Below, one piece after another: positions 60,736-64,000 of a stretch of DNA of 64,000 bases (position 1 is its first letter; each line of letters starts with the position of its first letter). The stretch covers positions 39,241 to 103,240 of the forward strand of contig JAICQQ010000005.1 in NCBI GenBank assembly GCA_025937785.1, written 5' to 3'. The notes beneath the pieces are model-generated. The model had not been told where the DNA came from. It ran no database searches and was given only the letters and a program-made list of their open reading frames with translations. The DNA is from Polyangiaceae bacterium (GTDB lineage Bacteria > Myxococcota_A > Polyangia > Polyangiales > Polyangiaceae). Both the position numbers and the translations under genes were made by a program.

Positions 60736-62772
60736 ATGACGCAGCGCCTAGAAGAACACCCTCTCTCGAGTCCAGTCCAGCCGATCCCCTTCGACCGCAT
60801 CACTGCCGAGCACGTGGTTCCGAGCGTCCGCGCGCTCATCGAAGCCTCCAATGCCGCCCTCGACGCGATTGGCGACGATCGGAGCACGCCCACCTACGAC
60901 AATACGCTGCTCGCCCTCGAGCGAGCCACCGAGAAGCTCGAGTACGCGATGGGGGTGATCGAGCACCTGGAGTCGGTGGCGACGACTCCGGACTTCCGCA
61001 CGGCCTACAACACCATCCTGCCCGAGGTGAGCGCGCTGTGGTCGGGGGTTCCGCTCCGACCCGCGCTGTGGCAACGGCTCCTGGCATTTTCGCAGACGAC
61101 CGAAGCGCGCCAGCTGGCGGCCACTCCGCGGCGGTTCCTCGACAAGACGCTCGACGACTTTCGGCGTCATGGGGCCGAGCTGGACGAAGCGAAGAAAGAA
61201 GAGCTCCGTGACGTCGATCGCGAGCTCTCCCAGCTCACCACCCGCTTCGCGCAGCAGGTGCTCGATGCCAGCAATGCCTTCGAGCTCATCGTCGCCGACG
61301 AAGCCGAGCTCGCCGGCCTGCCCGCCTCCGCTCTGGCCGCAGCCCGCGACAGCGCGGCGTCGAAGGGTAAAGCCGGCTACCGCCTGACGTTGCAGGCGCC
61401 CAGCGTCACCGCCGTGCTCAGCTACGCGGACAGCGCCGATCTCCGCAAGCGCATCTGGTGTGCTTACAACCAGCGCGCCACCGAGGGTCCGCTCGACAAC
61501 CGGCCCCTGGTGCGCGCGATCTTGGCGCTGCGCCGGCGTAAGGCCAACCTGCTCGGCTTCCGGAACTTCGCGGATCTCGTCACGCAAGACCGGATGGCGA
61601 AGGACGGGAAGACGGCTCAAGACTTCGTGGCGACGCTCAGCCAGCGCACGCGCACCGCCTTCGAACGCGAAACGGCGGAGCTGTTCGAGTTCAGACGTCA
61701 GCTCGAAGGGCCCCAGAGCCCCCCCCTCGAACCGTGGGACGTCGGCTACTATTCCGAAAAGCTGCGACGCAGCCTGTACGACTTCGACGAAGAAGAACTG
61801 CGTGCTTTCTTCCCCGCCGAGCGGGTGCTCGCCGGAGCGTTCGACGTCGCCAAGCAGCTCTTCGGCATCCGGATCGAGCCTGTCGGTGATGTGCCGGTCT
61901 GGAACCAAGACGTGCGCGCGTACCGCATCCTCGACCACGACGACAGCACGCTCGGGATTTTCTACGTCGACCTGTATCCGCGCGAGAACAAGCGCGACGG
62001 CGCCTGGATGCACGGATTGCTGAACGCCGTGCCCCCGACACCGCACGTCGCGCTCTTTTGTTCCAACGCGAACCCTCCGGCAGGCGGCAAGCCCTCGCTG
62101 ATGAACCACCGCGAGGTCGAGACGATCTTTCACGAGTTCGGGCACCTCTTACACCACTGCTTGAGCAAAGTTCCCGTGCGCAGCCTGGCGGGCACGCGCG
62201 TCGCACAAGACTTCGTCGAGCTCCCGTCGCAGATCATGGAAAATTGGTGTTCCGAGAAGACCGCGCTCGACACCTTTGCTGCCCACTACGAAACTGGGGC
62301 CCCCATACCCGCCGTGATGGTCGAGCGCCTGATCCGCGCGCGCAACTTTCGAGCCGCCAGCGCACAGATGCGCCAACTGGGCTTTGCGGCCGTCGATCTC
62401 GCACTGCACATCGACTACTCGCCCGAAAATGACGGCGACGTGAACGCCTACGCCAACGCCGTCCTCCAGCGCTATGCTCCGACGCAATTCCCAGACAGCT
62501 ACGCGTTGATCGCCTCGTTCAACCACCTGTTCTCTCACAGCGTGGGCTACGCTGCCGGTTACTACTCCTACAAATGGGCCGAGGTGCTCGACGCCGACGC
62601 TTTCACTCGCTTCAAGACCGAGGGCCTGTTCAACCAGCACGTAGGCATGGAGTTTCGCAACCACGTGCTCGCCCAAGGCGACAGCGAAGACCCCATGGAG
62701 CTGTTCAAAGCCTTCATGGGCCGCGAACCCCGCCTGGAGCCCATGCTGGAGCGACAAGGCCTCTCCGCCTAG
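60736..62772 (+). CDS. prlC: Oligopeptidase A-type M3 metallopeptidase
   Basis: A 678-aa cytoplasmic zinc peptidase of the M3 (thimet oligopeptidase) family, which degrades short peptides such as cleaved signal peptides. The zinc site H466-E467-F-G-H470 (IFHEFGHLLHH) is intact. Family blocks are RENKRDGAWMHGLLN, SNANPPAGGKPSLMNHREVE, VPVRSLAGTRVAQDFVELPSQIMENW and SHSVGYAAGYYSYKWAEVLDADAF. Size is normal. ATG 60736 is chosen because the upstream extension is the antisense of the flavoprotein gene. No operon partner. Confidence 0.96.
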   Translation: MTQRLEEHPLSSPVQPIPFDRITAEHVVPSVRALIEASNAALDAIGDDRSTPTYDNTLLALERATEKLEYAMGVIEHLESVATTPDFRTAYNTILPEVSALWSGVPLRPALWQRLLAFSQTTEARQLAATPRRFLDKTLDDFRRHGAELDEAKKEELRDVDRELSQLTTRFAQQVLDASNAFELIVADEAELAGLPASALAAARDSAASKGKAGYRLTLQAPSVTAVLSYADSADLRKRIWCAYNQRATEGPLDNRPLVRAILALRRRKANLLGFRNFADLVTQDRMAKDGKTAQDFVATLSQRTRTAFERETAELFEFRRQLEGPQSPPLEPWDVGYYSEKLRRSLYDFDEEELRAFFPAERVLAGAFDVAKQLFGIRIEPVGDVPVWNQDVRAYRILDHDDSTLGIFYVDLYPRENKRDGAWMHGLLNAVPPTPHVALFCSNANPPAGGKPSLMNHREVETIFHEFGHLLHHCLSKVPVRSLAGTRVAQDFVELPSQIMENWCSEKTALDTFAAHYETGAPIPAVMVERLIRARNFRAASAQMRQLGFAAVDLALHIDYSPENDGDVNAYANAVLQRYAPTQFPDSYALIASFNHLFSHSVGYAAGYYSYKWAEVLDADAFTRFKTEGLFNQHVGMEFRNHVLAQGDSEDPMELFKAFMGREPRLEPMLERQGLSA

Positions 62773-62840
62773 CCCGGAGGCGGCATGGCGTTTTTGGCGT
62801 TGGTTCTGGGTAGGGCCCTTGAACCCCTGCCGTCGGGACG

Positions 62841-63713
62841 TCAGGCGGTCAACCCGCGGGCCGTGCGTTCCGCTTGGGCGACGAGGCGTGAGTAGCCGTC
62901 GAAATGGGGGTCGCTCGGCGGCGGCTTGAGGTCGCGCGGAGAGATGGGTGCGCCGGGCGTCGGGGACGTGCTGCGCATCGGGGTCGGCCGAGTCGCGAAC
63001 GACGCCAGGCTCGACGTGCGCACCCCTCGATCCACGCGCACGCTCGCCAGCTTGGTGATTTCGGCGACCGCTTGCTCGAGTTTTTGGAGCGGGCTCCCAG
63101 TCTCGATCCCGAGTGGGGTGAAGTCCGTACGGCGCGCATCGAGACGCGCCACCCACAACACTGTCGCGAAATGCAAATCTGCTACATGGAACGAGTCGTA
63201 GCTGCTGGCGGTCTGGGTCTCGCGAAAAGCTTGAAGATCCTGCGTCGTCGGCACCACGGCGCGAAAAGTGTTACTGCTCGCCGGCGCGGTCACCGATCGA
63301 TCCGAGCGGACGATGGCTTCGCCCTGCACGATGGTGAGCAGACCCTTGAGCGGGACGAGCATGGTCTGCCCGCGCAGCTCGAGCTCGAGCTGTTCGTCGG
63401 CCAGCGCGATGCGATCGACCGCAACGATGCGCCGGCCCTGGTCGAACGCCACGTCCGCCTCCACGAGGACCGCGGGAAAACCTTCGGCTTGCAGTCGGGC
63501 GGTGAGGTCGCCGGCCTTCTCGACGTCCGCCAGCAACTTGACCACACCCCAGGAGCCGGGGCGGAGCTTCGTCTTCAAGTCGTAGGCGACCAGACCGGTC
63601 AGCTGAGCAAGACGCTGAACCGCTGGCGCGCTCGCCTCGAAGCTGGGACCAATCAGGATCAACACGGCTGGAAGTCTCGGGGGCTTCAGCTTAGCGCCAA
63701 GCGGGGGTTTCAC
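62841..63713 (-). CDS. Hypothetical protein
   Basis: About 290 aa, not recognised. GTG 63713 opens the frame. A later GTG (about 63668, before LILIGPSFEASA) could be the true start. The N-terminal half has alternating strands and helices (AVLILIGPSFEASAPAVQRLAQLTGLVAYDLKTKL, ILAV-type strands around 95-140), suggesting an alpha/beta domain. The last 60 residues are Pro/Ser/Thr-rich and probably disordered. No signal peptide or membrane helix. It is divergent from the DUF350 gene (112 bp between starts). Confidence 0.65.
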   Translation of the reverse strand: MKPPLGAKLKPPRLPAVLILIGPSFEASAPAVQRLAQLTGLVAYDLKTKLRPGSWGVVKLLADVEKAGDLTARLQAEGFPAVLVEADVAFDQGRRIVAVDRIALADEQLELELRGQTMLVPLKGLLTIVQGEAIVRSDRSVTAPASSNTFRAVVPTTQDLQAFRETQTASSYDSFHVADLHFATVLWVARLDARRTDFTPLGIETGSPLQKLEQAVAEITKLASVRVDRGVRTSSLASFATRPTPMRSTSPTPGAPISPRDLKPPPSDPHFDGYSRLVAQAERTARGLTA

Positions 63714-63825
63714 CTACGAAATGGCAGTTCTGTGTGCCCCCGGGTCCGTGCACAGCGGCAACAAAGTCGAAAAAACAGCCTGAATCATGCTAGAACCACG
63801 GGGCCTCTGGGGTAAAAGGGCAACT

Positions 63826-64000
63826 ATGATTGAATGGGCTCCGTTCGTTAAAGCGCTCGTGGCGTCGATCGTTTACTCGCTGATCGGCATCGTGATGTTT
63901 GCGGCGAGTTTCGTCATCATCAAGATGGTGACGCCATTTTCGCTTCGGAAAGAGATCGAAGAGGATCAGAACACGGCGCTCGCCATCCTGATCGGCTCCG
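63826..64000 (+). CDS. DUF350-family membrane protein, N-terminal part (3' end outside window)
   Basis: The first 58 codons of a gene truncated by the window end. ATG 63826 has AAAAGGG about 6 nt upstream. A hydrophobic helix (ALVASIVYSLIGIVMFAASFVIIKM) is followed by TPFSLRKEIEEDQNTALAILIGS, the characteristic DUF350 (UPF0719) sequence that precedes the next membrane segment. DUF350 proteins are small four-helix inner-membrane proteins of unknown function. Confidence 0.8.
   Translation, partial: MIEWAPFVKALVASIVYSLIGIVMFAASFVIIKMVTPFSLRKEIEEDQNTALAILIGS

Overview
The window is high-GC DNA (roughly two-thirds G+C by eye) with dense, mostly short-gapped genes. The overall style is that of a myxobacterium (Myxococcota, probably Polyangia/Sorangium-like). 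The grounds are eukaryotic-type Ser/Thr kinases, a PEGA-domain protein beside a kinase, many lipoproteins with Gly/Ser/Thr-rich (GGxGG) linkers and Cys-rich stalks, Pro/Ala-rich outer-membrane proteins and a Lys/Ala-rich histone-like protein. This assignment is an inference; no rRNA, tRNA, mobile element or CRISPR array was seen.

Layout. 1-3.3 kb: the 3' end of lysA with a terminator, then a membrane Ser/Thr kinase and a PEGA/TPR-like protein. 3.3-9.7 kb (minus strand): an XPB-N-terminal-like protein and two paralogous secreted lipoproteins, one with a long Gly/Cys-rich extension. 10-16.5 kb (plus): an HD phosphohydrolase, a predicted beta-barrel, a DUF2079 membrane protein, a methyltransferase-glycosyltransferase fusion and a second methyltransferase, tightly packed. 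16.7-19.2 kb (minus): gmd and a FemAB/GNAT-like protein. 19.3-22.2 kb (plus): a HAD phosphatase, an M48-like metallopeptidase lipoprotein with QYPPG repeats, and a lone FlhB/SctU-type export switch protein. 22.3-28.9 kb (minus): a Cys-rich lipoprotein, a HEAT-repeat protein, lpdA, and pspA translationally coupled to an 890-residue protein with a degenerate cyclase/ATPase-like architecture. 29.2-34.4 kb (plus): two envelope proteins, then a TPR-like/Ser-Thr kinase fusion overlapping an alpha/beta-hydrolase (lipase) gene.

34.5-38 kb (minus): panB-panC-tmk-PDZ lipoprotein, an overlapping set, preceded by a histone-H1-like KA-rich gene and a cluster of hairpins. 38-39.4 kb is the largest gene-free stretch. 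39.4-41.8 kb (plus): a lipoprotein and a two-NBD ABC ATPase that lacks the catalytic Walker-B glutamate in both halves. 41.8-44.6 kb (minus): ilvE and a lipoprotein. 44.7-49.1 kb (plus): plsB, a MepA-type endopeptidase and a solitary beta-class DNA methyltransferase. 49.6-55.8 kb: a VWA lipoprotein, dps, a repeat-containing membrane protein, a Cys/Met-metabolism PLP enzyme, a single-domain response regulator and an outer-membrane protein. 55.8-60.6 kb (minus): a Tat-exported flavoprotein, a polytopic membrane protein and acetoacetyl-CoA synthetase, the last two overlapping. 60.7-64 kb: an oligopeptidase A-type M3 peptidase, an unrecognised protein and the start of a DUF350 membrane protein.

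Most of the window is housekeeping metabolism (lysine, pantothenate, dTMP, branched-chain amino acids, phospholipid, acetoacetate) mixed with envelope proteins. The parts that may be new are combinations of degenerate or recombined domains: the PspA-coupled protein, the Gly-loop-less kinase with its lipase, the two-NBD ATPase with its lipoprotein, the methyltransferase-glycosyltransferase fusion, and the hairpin/gene-free zone around the histone-like gene. All domain calls come from reading motifs; none was confirmed by a database search.
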